Of a stretch of 64,000 nucleotides of DNA, positions 9,311 to 17,849 are shown piece by piece (position 1 is the stretch's first letter; the number at the start of each line of letters is the position of its first letter). Origin of the DNA: an uncultured Christensenella sp. (lineage in GTDB: Bacteria; Bacillota; Clostridia; Christensenellales; Borkfalkiaceae); contig CAJUER010000001.1 in assembly GCA_910585705.1 (NCBI GenBank), positions 732,840 through 796,839 on the forward strand, written 5' to 3'. A program made the position numbers and the translations under genes. The notes under the pieces are model-generated. The model worked only from the letters and a program-made list of their open reading frames with translations, searched no databases and had not been told where the DNA came from.

Positions 9311-9349
9311 AATTCCCTATGGGAATTATCGTAAAATGCACCCTTTTTT
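9311..9349 (-). repeat. Right copy of a 39-bp inverted repeat, next to the integrase
   Basis: Contains aattccctatgggaatt and ends gcaccctttttt, complementary to the copy at 8189-8227. It begins 4 bp beyond the integrase stop, a common position for an ICE end. It is therefore a candidate core recombination site. Confidence 0.75.
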
Positions 9350-9353
9350 AATT

Positions 9354-10661
9354 TTATATTCTTGAAAACATAGTATTTAGCGCATTCCGCCCACGAATTC
9401 TCATTAAATCAGTTACGCACTCATAGACATTTACTGTTATATCTATATCTGAATGCCCTAATCTTGTTTGAATATATTTTTGATCTATTCCTATCTCATT
9501 GAGCATTGATGCGTGAGTCTTACGAAGTGAATGAAAATCAAACTGCTCTGTAATTTCTTTTTTTACACATTTAGTCACGTGTTGCATAGTTCTTGGACTG
9601 ATAAACGTTCCATTGTCCCTTACGCAGATTAAATGCACCGGATAACCTTCGCCACTTGTGCTGATTCTATTTATAACTGTTGGATATTTAGGAGCTATTC
9701 CGTTAAAAGTTAACGGTTTTTCTACATCATACTCTGTATAATATGGATTATAGAAATCTTTAGCTCGACTTTGCCTTGCCTGTTCTTGAAATAATAAATC
9801 AGCCAATCTGTCGCTTATCTCAATAGTTCTGTAAGAATTGTATTTAGGCGGACAAAAATACCAATAGCCATTACCACATTCCGCAGAACCATTTTTTGAT
9901 ACTTTGTCTATTGTCGTTCTTTTTTTATCTTGTAGCCATTGAACTTGACGATTAATATAAATAACCTTGTTTTTAAAATCCACATCTTCCCAACACAAGC
10001 CAAACACTTCGCCTAATCGCAATCCGCATTCATAGCCAATTTTCAAAGGTATATGACTTGGAGTTCGTTCAGGAAATCGCTCAAATATTTTCTGCATAAT
10101 TTCTGGTTTAATAAAATAATGGGGCGCAGATCGTGTTGGTATTTTTGGCTTTTTAGTTTTTGGTATTTTAAGCCTTGCTGCTGGTGTGTAAGCAATATAT
10201 TTATGATCTTCGGCATAATTCAAACATTTTGTTATAACGCTTTTTATACTTACTATTGAATTATAGGAATAACCCAAATCGAAAACATCTATTATAAATG
10301 CTTGCAAAATTTCACGTGTTAAAGATTTTAAGCGGTAATTACCCAATTTAGGTTTTAAATGTTTTTCAATAGTTTTTCTATAATTTGCTATTGTAGTCGG
10401 CATTAATTCCATAGCGCAATCTTTATCTAACCATTCGTCAAGAAAATCCGCAAAGGAAATGCTGTCTTTAGTTATAATACGCCCCGCATTCTCATACAAA
10501 CGCAATGCTTCACTACCCGCTTTTCGTGCTTCTGCTGCCGTTTTAAAGCCGCATTTGGTTTTAAATCTTCTTTTACTATCAACGGAAGCTATCTCAAAGC
10601 GGTATTCATACATTGTTACACCATCTTTTCTATACCGTTTCCTTACACATACATCTATCAT
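9354..10661 (-). CDS. int: Tyrosine integrase of the ICE
   Basis: A 435-residue site-specific recombinase. An N-terminal arm-binding domain (about 1-55) precedes a SAM-like core-binding domain (about 70-150) and the catalytic domain. Catalytic residues are visible: Arg in GLRLGEVFGL near 214, HSLRKTH (His-x-x-Arg) near 377 and the Tyr nucleophile in ITVNVYECV near 410, preceded by LGHSD. It integrates and, with the excisionase, excises the ICE. AAAGG lies 6 bases before the ATG. It is last in the tnpV/small-protein/xis/int gene set. Confidence 0.95.
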   Translation of the reverse strand: MIDVCVRKRYRKDGVTMYEYRFEIASVDSKRRFKTKCGFKTAAEARKAGSEALRLYENAGRIITKDSISFADFLDEWLDKDCAMELMPTTIANYRKTIEKHLKPKLGNYRLKSLTREILQAFIIDVFDLGYSYNSIVSIKSVITKCLNYAEDHKYIAYTPAARLKIPKTKKPKIPTRSAPHYFIKPEIMQKIFERFPERTPSHIPLKIGYECGLRLGEVFGLCWEDVDFKNKVIYINRQVQWLQDKKRTTIDKVSKNGSAECGNGYWYFCPPKYNSYRTIEISDRLADLLFQEQARQSRAKDFYNPYYTEYDVEKPLTFNGIAPKYPTVINRISTSGEGYPVHLICVRDNGTFISPRTMQHVTKCVKKEITEQFDFHSLRKTHASMLNEIGIDQKYIQTRLGHSDIDITVNVYECVTDLMRIRGRNALNTMFSRI

Positions 10662-10679
10662 ATAATACCTTTTTTTGAT

Positions 10680-10904
10680 TTACAGCTTTATCATTACAAT
10701 GTTATTTATATCTGTTAAATCGTAGCCTTCATATTTTGTCAAAAACTCATCAATCGTTTCTTTGCGTACTTTCATCCCGCCCAAATTCATTGCAGGTAAG
10801 TATCCACCATTTATCAGTTCGTAAACCTTTGCCTTTCCAATACCAAGCATCTTACTAACCTCAATAACACTATATAATTTTTTGATAATATTCTGATTTT
10901 CTAT
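10680..10904 (-). CDS. xis: Excisionase-like winged-helix DNA-binding protein
   Basis: A MerR/Xis-type helix-turn-helix domain (SVIEVSKMLGIGKAKVYEL, then a wing NLGGMKVRKE) of about 75 residues ending DINNIVMIKL, directly upstream of int. The frame is open further upstream to an ATG at 10943, but that ATG lies inside a terminator hairpin and the GGAGG at 10911-10915 falls within that extended frame. I therefore place the start at the ATA six bases after GGAGG; an ATT a few codons later is an alternative. Excisionases bend the ICE ends and direct int toward excision. Confidence 0.75.
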   Translation of the reverse strand: MENQNIIKKLYSVIEVSKMLGIGKAKVYELINGGYLPAMNLGGMKVRKETIDEFLTKYEGYDLTDINNIVMIKL

Positions 10905-10927
10905 TTTTTGCCTCCATAATTTAAAAG

Positions 10928-10956
10928 CAATAGCGAGGGCCATACCCTCGCTATTG
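10928..10956 (-). terminator. Terminator/attenuator between the small protein gene and xis
   Basis: A 12-bp stem (caatagcgaggg and its complement at 10945-10956) with loop ccata is followed on the minus strand by TTTT. It would reduce read-through from the tnpV promoter into xis-int, and could set the level of excision genes. Confidence 0.75.
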
Positions 10957-10963
10957 TCGTTCT

Positions 10964-11179
10964 CTATTCGTTTTTTTTCGGGCCGTACTGATTTTGCAAG
11001 GCTTGATACCCTGCAGCAATCAGTTCAACCTTTGTTAATTTGCGTTTTTTCAGGAACTCATTTATTTCTTCCGCATATTCACGGTCGACGCTTGTTCCCC
11101 AAACCAAGTGCCGCGCCTTGCGCTCGGCTTTATGCTTTTCTTCGTACCGTTTATCAATTACCGATTTTGGCATCCTCAT
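10964..11179 (-). CDS. Small basic protein, possible ribbon-helix-helix regulator
   Basis: 71 residues: a highly charged N-terminus (KRYEEKHKAERKA), a short strand-like stretch, then helices ending TKVELIAAGYQAL. The pattern resembles ribbon-helix-helix DNA-binding proteins, but I do not recognise a named family. It overlaps the tnpV stop by four bases (ATGA) and uses GGAG in the end of tnpV. A clear relative lies in the IME (20436-20663). Confidence 0.7.
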   Translation of the reverse strand: MRMPKSVIDKRYEEKHKAERKARHLVWGTSVDREYAEEINEFLKKRKLTKVELIAAGYQALQNQYGPKKNE

Positions 11180-11544
11180 ACATCATCTCCTACGTAAACG
11201 ATTTCGTTTAAAATTTCTTCATCTATAAGTCTTTGCATTTCGGTCAATCTATGATAATCTTCTACAAAATTGCCCGTGCGTTTGAACCGTTCAGTCTTTT
11301 CAAGCCTTGACTGTAAAACAATATACATTTCCTCTGCTTGCTTATCAATGCCATGAAGATATTTAGGCAAGTCTGCAATCATCCATTCAATACCATTTTT
11401 TTCAAGAAATTTTTTTTTAAGCGTACCATATTTTCCGTAAACCTGCTTTACGGGTTTTACCACTTCTTGATAAACTTTTATTTCCTCTACAGTAAGCCCC
11501 TCGCCTTGTTGCGCTTTATTAATAACTTGATTTTGCTTCATCAT
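11176..11544 (-). CDS. tnpV: TnpV transposon-associated protein
   Basis: A 122-residue protein of the TnpV type found in Firmicutes conjugative and mobilizable transposons. It is mainly helical with an internal YGKYGTLKKKFLEKN stretch and a conserved tail (YHRLTEMQRLIDEEI). Its biochemical role is not established. It is the first gene of the recombination module, after GGGAGGGG and a strong promoter with an operator-like dyad. Confidence 0.8.
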   Translation of the reverse strand: MMKQNQVINKAQQGEGLTVEEIKVYQEVVKPVKQVYGKYGTLKKKFLEKNGIEWMIADLPKYLHGIDKQAEEMYIVLQSRLEKTERFKRTGNFVEDYHRLTEMQRLIDEEILNEIVYVGDDV

Positions 11545-11567
11545 ATTAATTACCCCTCCCGTCTTTA

Positions 11568-11607
11568 ATCGTATAGATACGATACTACTTTATTTTTCAT
11601 TTGTCAA
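11568..11607 (-). promoter_or_regulatory. Promoter and operator-like dyad of the tnpV-xis-int module
   Basis: On the minus strand: -35 TTGACA (11602-11607), 17-bp spacer, -10 TATCGT (11579-11584). The dyad atcgtat-ag-atacgat (11568-11583) overlaps the -10 and is well placed for a repressor. Confidence 0.75.
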
Positions 11608-11727
11608 GGGCTTATTGCAAAAAAAATAAAAAATTTATATAATGCGATGTAACTATTGCGGTACGACAAGCCTTTTGGCAATTGCTAAAAGATATGCTCG
11701 TTTTAGAGCGCACTCCTAAATATTATT

Positions 11728-13629
11728 TTATGTTACGAGGGCAGCTATTCCGCGTATTAAGTACGGACAAGCAACAACGATGACTGCTATAACCACCAAG
11801 CCGATAACAAAATTTATAAGCATTTTCTTTGCTTTCTCCTTTTCCTCGTTCTTATGCGCTATCGCTATCATCACTCCTATGACTATACTCCAAATACCTG
11901 ACGAAGCAAGCAACACCCACCACATATATGGACAATACTGTTCAAAAAGATATTCAACGTAATCAAACACTTCATCGTATTGATTGCCAAGCTCTTGTTT
12001 ATAATTATCGCCGCATTTCATACAAGTGTAAGTTCTTGTAGTCTTGCCATCTTGGGTTGACGTATCCGTTATTTTGTAAGTATGCCCACTTGCGGCAATC
12101 TTAGTTAAATATTCGACGCCACAAAATTCGCATTTTGATTTACGTTCCCCGTCTTTTATGCAAGTTGGCTCTACCGTAACCGTTTCTAAGTAACTGTGTC
12201 CTGTGGGATAATTTCCTTTTTTTTCATACTTTTTACCACATAAATTACAAGTGTATGTAATATTTTCATACTCAGTACAGGTTGGCGGTATAGTTGAAAT
12301 AATGTAGTTATGTCCGCTAGTATAATCCACCTCCTCATAACTATCTTTACATTGACTACATTCATACCTCACTATACCGTTCTCAAAACATGTTGCCTCC
12401 CTTTTCTCAATGATTTTATAGCAATGCTCTATTACGAATGAATAACTTTTTGTTTTAAAAGCGTTGTTTGACAAAATCATTTCGTGCTGTCCCTCGTTAC
12501 TTATTAAAGTACCTTCAAGATAAACCTCGCCGTCAAGAGTTGCAGACCAATACTCATTATTCCAAAAAAAGTACCTACTATTGTCCGTATCGGATTTTAT
12601 AAGATTACCAACAGGATCTTCCGTACTCAAAATAATCCAATTAATATCCGTACGGTTACCATTGCCGTCCTCTGCATAAAAATAATACTTGCCATTGCGC
12701 TCTGTTTTTGAAATTGTATAATTATTTTCCGATGAAAACCACTCCTCGCTTTCAAACTTAATGTAAAGTTTAGCCGGACCTATATCGTCAAAAGCTGAAA
12801 CAATTATGTCATCTCCAACTGTCGTGCCGAATTTCATTTTATTAGCGAGACTTATTTGCGGCGGCTTACAATCCAAATATACTGTTACAGTTTCACTTTT
12901 ATTTCCTACAACATCTATAGCATAAAAGCTCCAAATACCAGTATTGCTTTCACATGCTTCAACAAAGAAAAATGTTTCCGTAGTTGAACTGTAAATATTT
13001 GCAGAAGGAGATTTATAATATAATCTTTGAAAATCATCACCCCAAGCATGATATTCAAAACTTTCATTAGTCTGCATTCCGTTAGTTAATTGTGAATTAT
13101 TGGTCCTTAATTCGTAACTAGGTGCTGTTAAATCAATTGAAAAATTAAAACTATAATAACAAACCTCATAATTATCTTGACTTATTTCTCCAATTGTATG
13201 AAAGAAAAATTTATAATTTCCCTCAACAAGTGAACCTTCATATAAAATCTGTGAATCACACCCAGAAAGTGTTCTATCTTCAACTACTACACCTTCTTTA
13301 TATAAAACAAATTTTTGGTGTAATCTTATACTTTTAGCAACTACTTTAATTGTTAGATAATGCCAATTCAATACCGTATAATCTTCAATAGAACTATTTC
13401 CTCTTGAATTAGTAGCACACATATAAACATCATAATATTCTTCATGTGAACCAATTCCGTAAATTACATTACCATCTCTATTTACTTGTTTCCCTATTGT
13501 TTTATATTCCACAGGAATATTTGTTGCCGCATAAGCTGAGTTTACACTATGCGACATTACAAAAATTAATGTCGCGAATATGCTCAGTATCGCCACAAAC
13601 AGTAATATTGAAATTTTACTTTTTCGCAC
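11728..13629 (-). CDS. Secreted CxxC-repeat protein fused to a VirB2-type pilin domain
   Basis: I start this at a GTG six bases after GAGGAGG (13629), giving 633 residues. It has a signal peptide (cleavage near SAYA-A), an Ig-like beta-rich region (about 35-400), and about four 35-residue units with paired CxxC and GH motifs (about 405-545, e.g. CSQCKDSYEE, CNLCGKKYEK, CEFCGVEYLT, CMKCGDNYK). Two hydrophobic helices follow (about 566-592 and 600-622), joined by IAIAHKNEEKEKAKKM. That C-terminal part closely matches the small pilin-like protein at 17529-17831 (IAIAHRNEEK). It starts one base after virB4 ends. It may be an adhesive or tip variant of the conjugation pilin; the CxxC units could bind zinc or form disulfides. 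Function is inference. Confidence 0.8.
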   Translation of the reverse strand: MRKSKISILLFVAILSIFATLIFVMSHSVNSAYAATNIPVEYKTIGKQVNRDGNVIYGIGSHEEYYDVYMCATNSRGNSSIEDYTVLNWHYLTIKVVAKSIRLHQKFVLYKEGVVVEDRTLSGCDSQILYEGSLVEGNYKFFFHTIGEISQDNYEVCYYSFNFSIDLTAPSYELRTNNSQLTNGMQTNESFEYHAWGDDFQRLYYKSPSANIYSSTTETFFFVEACESNTGIWSFYAIDVVGNKSETVTVYLDCKPPQISLANKMKFGTTVGDDIIVSAFDDIGPAKLYIKFESEEWFSSENNYTISKTERNGKYYFYAEDGNGNRTDINWIILSTEDPVGNLIKSDTDNSRYFFWNNEYWSATLDGEVYLEGTLISNEGQHEMILSNNAFKTKSYSFVIEHCYKIIEKREATCFENGIVRYECSQCKDSYEEVDYTSGHNYIISTIPPTCTEYENITYTCNLCGKKYEKKGNYPTGHSYLETVTVEPTCIKDGERKSKCEFCGVEYLTKIAASGHTYKITDTSTQDGKTTRTYTCMKCGDNYKQELGNQYDEVFDYVEYLFEQYCPYMWWVLLASSGIWSIVIGVMIAIAHKNEEKEKAKKMLINFVIGLVVIAVIVVACPYLIRGIAALVT

Positions 13630-13630
13630 T

Positions 13631-16264
13631 TTATTCCTCCTCTTTCTTTTCTTCGCTGAATAGCTCCCTTGCGTAGCACCCTGCTTGTATGCGAACACAA
13701 GCGCGAAGTTCTGTTGAACCCACAAAGAACGCCTGTCCCGTAATCGCCGAAATTATCATACATTGTTCGGACGGGTTAAAACTGTCGCCCGCACGGTAAA
13801 CGTCCAAGACGTCTTTCATATCGGGTGCTGACAATTTGAATATAAACGTGTACTGACTGTTCTTTATAATCGCGCTCGTCTTGCCGCGCAATTCATCGTT
13901 CGCGTTCCAATCGGCTATGTTCTGCGTTGCCGGAATAAAACTGCCGTTGTACTTACGGATACGCTTACTCATCGAATAGAAGAAATCCAATGCAATAGGA
14001 AATTTCGGATCTATGTACAAGTGCGCTTCGTCCGCTATGATGAGCGTTCGCAAGTTCGCGCCGTTCCTGTTCCGCTCTCTCGCATTTATAACTTCCTGCT
14101 CTATAAACCTGAACACCAAAAGCATCTGCGCGTTGGCAACTACGTTGTTCTTGTTCGCAAACAGACTTTGGAAATCGAAGTCTATAAGGTCGGCATTTAC
14201 TTTCAAAGTCGAAGGCGCGTTCCAAATATCGCTGTATCTGCCGTTGACGAACTTCTGCAAGTAAAGCTCCGCCGTTTTCATATCCCTTTTCGTAAGCTCG
14301 TCCATTTGCGCAGTGTCTTTGCTTTTAAGCGTATCGAGCAAGTCAGAGAACAATGGGAAGTAGTCTGCGGAAAACTCCGAACAATCCGTATTCTCCGTAA
14401 TTCCCATACGCTCGTAAGTTTCGACTGTCAGATTATTGATTAGCTCTATGACGTCAAGCGGCGCGTCCGCAAGCACGATTTTGAAAAAGCTCTCCAACAT
14501 CTTTAAGTGCGTATTGAACGTAACTCTCGGCTCGGCTACACCGCCGTCCTCCGTGAGTATTTTATAGATATGGAAAGGATTGATTCTGCCCTCTCTCGCG
14601 TTACCCACGTTTATAACGTTGCCGTAAAGATTGCGCGTTAAGGCAAGATACTCCGCTTCGGGGTCGAGCATTATAACTCGCGTACCGTTCGTCCATTCGT
14701 TAAGAATAAGGTTTTTCAAAAAGTACGATTTACCGCTCCCCGATTTACCTATGACGAAGGCGTTACTGTTCTGATACAAGTTACCGCGTTTCCACATATT
14801 GAAGATGAACGGAAAGCCCGTTTTGTTATTCTCGCCGAGCAGTATGCCGCCCTCGTCCATTACAAACGTGCGAACGAACGGGAACGCCGCCGCAAGGCTC
14901 GAACTGTTTATGCCGCGCTCTTGGCTTTTAAGCGTAGATACGGGCGATACAGCCGCCGATTTGAAACCTTCGATTTGTAAACCGTACAGCGTGGACGGTC
15001 TGAAATTGTCCGTCATCATCGAACGCCGCGCCGCTTTCTTATAATTGTCGTTGCCCGTATAGTTGTAAGCCGTTACCGTAAGCGTTACGTCGAACAAGCT
15101 CTCGTTCTCCGTCTGCAAGGCGTTCAAGAGCGTATCCATAGTTTCTTGATGTACTTCCGCACTGTTCGCTTCGCTCGCTTTGTCCGACAGAATTTGTTTC
15201 GTCTGCATCTCGCCGATACACTTGTCAATACGGCGAATCGCTTTGAACTTGTCTACGGGTTTAACGTGCATAACAACTTTTGTGTTGGGAATATTAAACA
15301 GCTCCGCGCCCCAAGCGTTCTTAACGCGCAAGGGATAATCCGATACCGCCATAACTGCGGCTTCCGTTCCGTCCACTTTGTATCTGTTCGCGTGGAATAC
15401 TATCTCTTTCGGCTTTACCCAAGCGAGAAGTTCGTCGTCTTTCAAGTCCTTTATTTCGCGTTCGTCGAAGTTACGCGAAAAACCGTACTTCAAGAACACC
15501 GCCGTATCTCTTAACCCAAGCAACTGCGTACTAAGTCCGCACTTTGCGATTTCGCTTGCTACATTCACCGCCGTGCTTTCCAAGTCAAGCTCGTTTCTGC
15601 CGTAAACGACTATGTAGTAGTCTGACAGATATTGCTTACGAATGTTATTGAGTTTGTCGATACGGTCAATGCGTTCGGTCAAAATATTCTCTTTGATAAT
15701 CTTGATACCCTTTTCATCGTCGCTGTCTTTTGCCGCCGACAACCGTCCGAACAATTCGCTTGAAAACGTATCCAAGTTTACAGGACGGTCAATCTTTACA
15801 ATATCCGCGCTCTGGTTTTGGTCTAACAGTTTGAGCGCGTTAGCGAAATAGTTAATGTCTATATTCTGCTGAACGATGTCCTCGATACCGAAGTTCTTTT
15901 GCCCGATTTTTATTACTCTGCCGAACATACCGCCTTTATAAGCAATAAGTCCGCTGCCCTTTATTTCCTTTAAGTCCACAAGCGCGTCTACGCTCTCTTT
16001 TGCGTTCTTCGCGCCGACCGTGTATTTCTTTTTCGAGAACAGAAAGCGTATGTTCTCGTACACGCAAGTATAGAAGATTCCGTCCGGCGTAGGAATAAAC
16101 ATACCCACCGCCGCAAGTCCGAGTATTGCGGCGATTACCCATTGCCCCATTGTCACGGCAATAAAAATAATACCGAACACAATAAGCGCAACGATAATGT
16201 CCGCCATACCGTAACACTTCCAAACCGTATTCTTAACTTTGATTTTCTTGGGAATTATTCTCAT
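13631..16264 (-). CDS. VirB4-type conjugation ATPase with N-terminal VirB3/PrgI-like segment
   Basis: 877 residues. The first ~90 contain a PrgI/VirB3-like segment with two hydrophobic helices (about 20-60). The rest is a VirB4/TrsE ATPase, with Walker A GKSGSGKSYF near residue 506 and Walker B LIIADEAHLY near 740, followed by the motif ATQNIADW. It powers assembly of the type IV secretion channel at the inner face of the membrane. It overlaps the virB6-like gene by four bases (ATGA), and a pilin-fusion gene follows directly. Confidence 0.93.
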   Translation of the reverse strand: MRIIPKKIKVKNTVWKCYGMADIIVALIVFGIIFIAVTMGQWVIAAILGLAAVGMFIPTPDGIFYTCVYENIRFLFSKKKYTVGAKNAKESVDALVDLKEIKGSGLIAYKGGMFGRVIKIGQKNFGIEDIVQQNIDINYFANALKLLDQNQSADIVKIDRPVNLDTFSSELFGRLSAAKDSDDEKGIKIIKENILTERIDRIDKLNNIRKQYLSDYYIVVYGRNELDLESTAVNVASEIAKCGLSTQLLGLRDTAVFLKYGFSRNFDEREIKDLKDDELLAWVKPKEIVFHANRYKVDGTEAAVMAVSDYPLRVKNAWGAELFNIPNTKVVMHVKPVDKFKAIRRIDKCIGEMQTKQILSDKASEANSAEVHQETMDTLLNALQTENESLFDVTLTVTAYNYTGNDNYKKAARRSMMTDNFRPSTLYGLQIEGFKSAAVSPVSTLKSQERGINSSSLAAAFPFVRTFVMDEGGILLGENNKTGFPFIFNMWKRGNLYQNSNAFVIGKSGSGKSYFLKNLILNEWTNGTRVIMLDPEAEYLALTRNLYGNVINVGNAREGRINPFHIYKILTEDGGVAEPRVTFNTHLKMLESFFKIVLADAPLDVIELINNLTVETYERMGITENTDCSEFSADYFPLFSDLLDTLKSKDTAQMDELTKRDMKTAELYLQKFVNGRYSDIWNAPSTLKVNADLIDFDFQSLFANKNNVVANAQMLLVFRFIEQEVINARERNRNGANLRTLIIADEAHLYIDPKFPIALDFFYSMSKRIRKYNGSFIPATQNIADWNANDELRGKTSAIIKNSQYTFIFKLSAPDMKDVLDVYRAGDSFNPSEQCMIISAITGQAFFVGSTELRACVRIQAGCYARELFSEEKKEEE

Positions 16265-17460
16265 TCCCCACCTCCTTCCGCACTGCCGCCGTCGTCCGTA
16301 TATTTTCCGTCATCGCCGCCGCTGTCCGAACTTTCAGAACCGCCCGACGAACTGCCGCCGCTATTGCTTGAATGTTTGTTGTGTCTTACCGCATGGTAAA
16401 TTCCCTTCGCACCTTTCCACGCCAAGCCTATTGTCATTGCCCCTGCAAATCTGCCTCCGTAATACGCCGAGCGCAACCAACCACCGCCCGCGTGCATATC
16501 GTCCGCCGTTCCGAAAAGCCTTGCAAACAAAGTCTGTCCTGCGGGTATTACCATTGCGCCGCCGACTATCATAAATATAGTGAACACTGCATTTCCGAAA
16601 CTACCCAAGTTCGGAATCGACATTGACTGTATGAGCGGCAATAAAAGCACAAACACATTGACAGATAAGACCGCGCCGTAAGAAAGTATGATTTTCGTTA
16701 CGAACTGTTCACGCCAATTCTTAAACCGCGCCCCGTCGTCGAGCGGAAGCGTTGACATTGACACAGGCATACAGAAGTACAAGTAAATGATTTCATATAC
16801 CCTTTTCGCAAGATTGAGTACGGCGATAATAAGCGCGAATGCAAGCGCAATACTTGCAATGAGCGCGGGCAGATATATAAACGTGTTCGGGTTTACCATT
16901 CCGTTGCATTTCCAACTCGTGGGCCACACGCCGAAAAGTGCGGCGTTGTAGCCACCGAAAATATCGCTTACCGACAGACTTGTTACATTGATTTTATTGA
17001 TGTTATAGCCGTTTATCCAATTCCCCACGCAAGCGTCAAACAGTGCGTTTGAGAGCTTCGTTGAATTGCCGAGCTGGAATATTCTCGCAAGTAACTGTAA
17101 CAGCGAATTAGCGATTAAGATACCCAAGAATACCACCGCAAGCATTGCCATAGTGCCTAATAGCGCCAAAAAAAATTTGCCGACTATCGTACTTACGTTT
17201 CTGTTGTTCGCAATCATATTCTTGACAAGCCCGACTATCGTGAAGATACAAGTCAGACCAACCGCCAAAATGAAGATGCACCAAAAGATTGTGCCTACCG
17301 TACTGTTGCCCGCAAGGTATTCGATTATGTTTACCGACTGCCCGTTCACTCTTACGTTCGTTACGCCCGCTATTGCCGAGAATATTTCCATAAGCCCGTC
17401 AATTAAAGCAAGTAACCATAGGAACAGTTGCAGACAAAGCTCTTGAAAAAATATAAGCAT
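16261..17460 (-). CDS. VirB6/TrbL-like polytopic conjugation protein
   Basis: 399 residues with about six to seven hydrophobic segments and a hydrophilic low-complexity Gly/Ser/Asp C-terminal tail of about 35 residues. Position between the pilin and virB4 and the multi-span topology match VirB6-like channel proteins of Gram-positive ICEs. AAAGGAGG lies 4 bases before the ATG. Sequence similarity in such proteins is weak, so the call rests on topology and context. Confidence 0.8.
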   Translation of the reverse strand: MLIFFQELCLQLFLWLLALIDGLMEIFSAIAGVTNVRVNGQSVNIIEYLAGNSTVGTIFWCIFILAVGLTCIFTIVGLVKNMIANNRNVSTIVGKFFLALLGTMAMLAVVFLGILIANSLLQLLARIFQLGNSTKLSNALFDACVGNWINGYNINKINVTSLSVSDIFGGYNAALFGVWPTSWKCNGMVNPNTFIYLPALIASIALAFALIIAVLNLAKRVYEIIYLYFCMPVSMSTLPLDDGARFKNWREQFVTKIILSYGAVLSVNVFVLLLPLIQSMSIPNLGSFGNAVFTIFMIVGGAMVIPAGQTLFARLFGTADDMHAGGGWLRSAYYGGRFAGAMTIGLAWKGAKGIYHAVRHNKHSSNSGGSSSGGSESSDSGGDDGKYTDDGGSAEGGGE

Positions 17461-17528
17461 TTATCCTCCTTTCCCGAAAATACAAGGCGGCAAGTTGCCT
17501 TGCCGCCCCATTCGGAATTATTTATTCT

Positions 17529-17831
17529 TTACACGCCTACCCAAGCGGACAAGCCGTTGATGAGAAGCGGTGCGCCCATTGCTACGACGAAAATTATGAC
17601 GATACCGATGATAAGGTTTTTGACCATATCTCTTGCGTTGATTTTTTCTTCGTTTCTGTGCGCGATTGCGATTTTGATACCGATGTACGCGCCCCAAATT
17701 ACGACTACCGCCGCAAGCGCGATTACTATGTACAGCCAAAAGCTGTCCATAAGTCCTTCGAGTTTTTCGACGATTTGAGCAAGGCTTCCGTTCAAGCCCT
17801 CGTCCGCCGCCAATAAATTTACATTAAACAC
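17529..17831 (-). CDS. VirB2/TrbC-like T4SS pilin
   Basis: 100 residues beginning at GTG after GAGGAGG. Two hydrophobic helices (about 33-55 and 75-95) are separated by a short charged loop (IAIAHRNEEKINARDM), the layout of T4SS pilins. It should lie in the membrane as the pilus or channel subunit. The same domain is fused to the C-terminus of the protein at 11728-13629. Confidence 0.8.
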   Translation of the reverse strand: MFNVNLLAADEGLNGSLAQIVEKLEGLMDSFWLYIVIALAAVVVIWGAYIGIKIAIAHRNEEKINARDMVKNLIIGIVIIFVVAMGAPLLINGLSAWVGV

Positions 17832-17849
17832 TATTCTTCTTTCCTCCTC

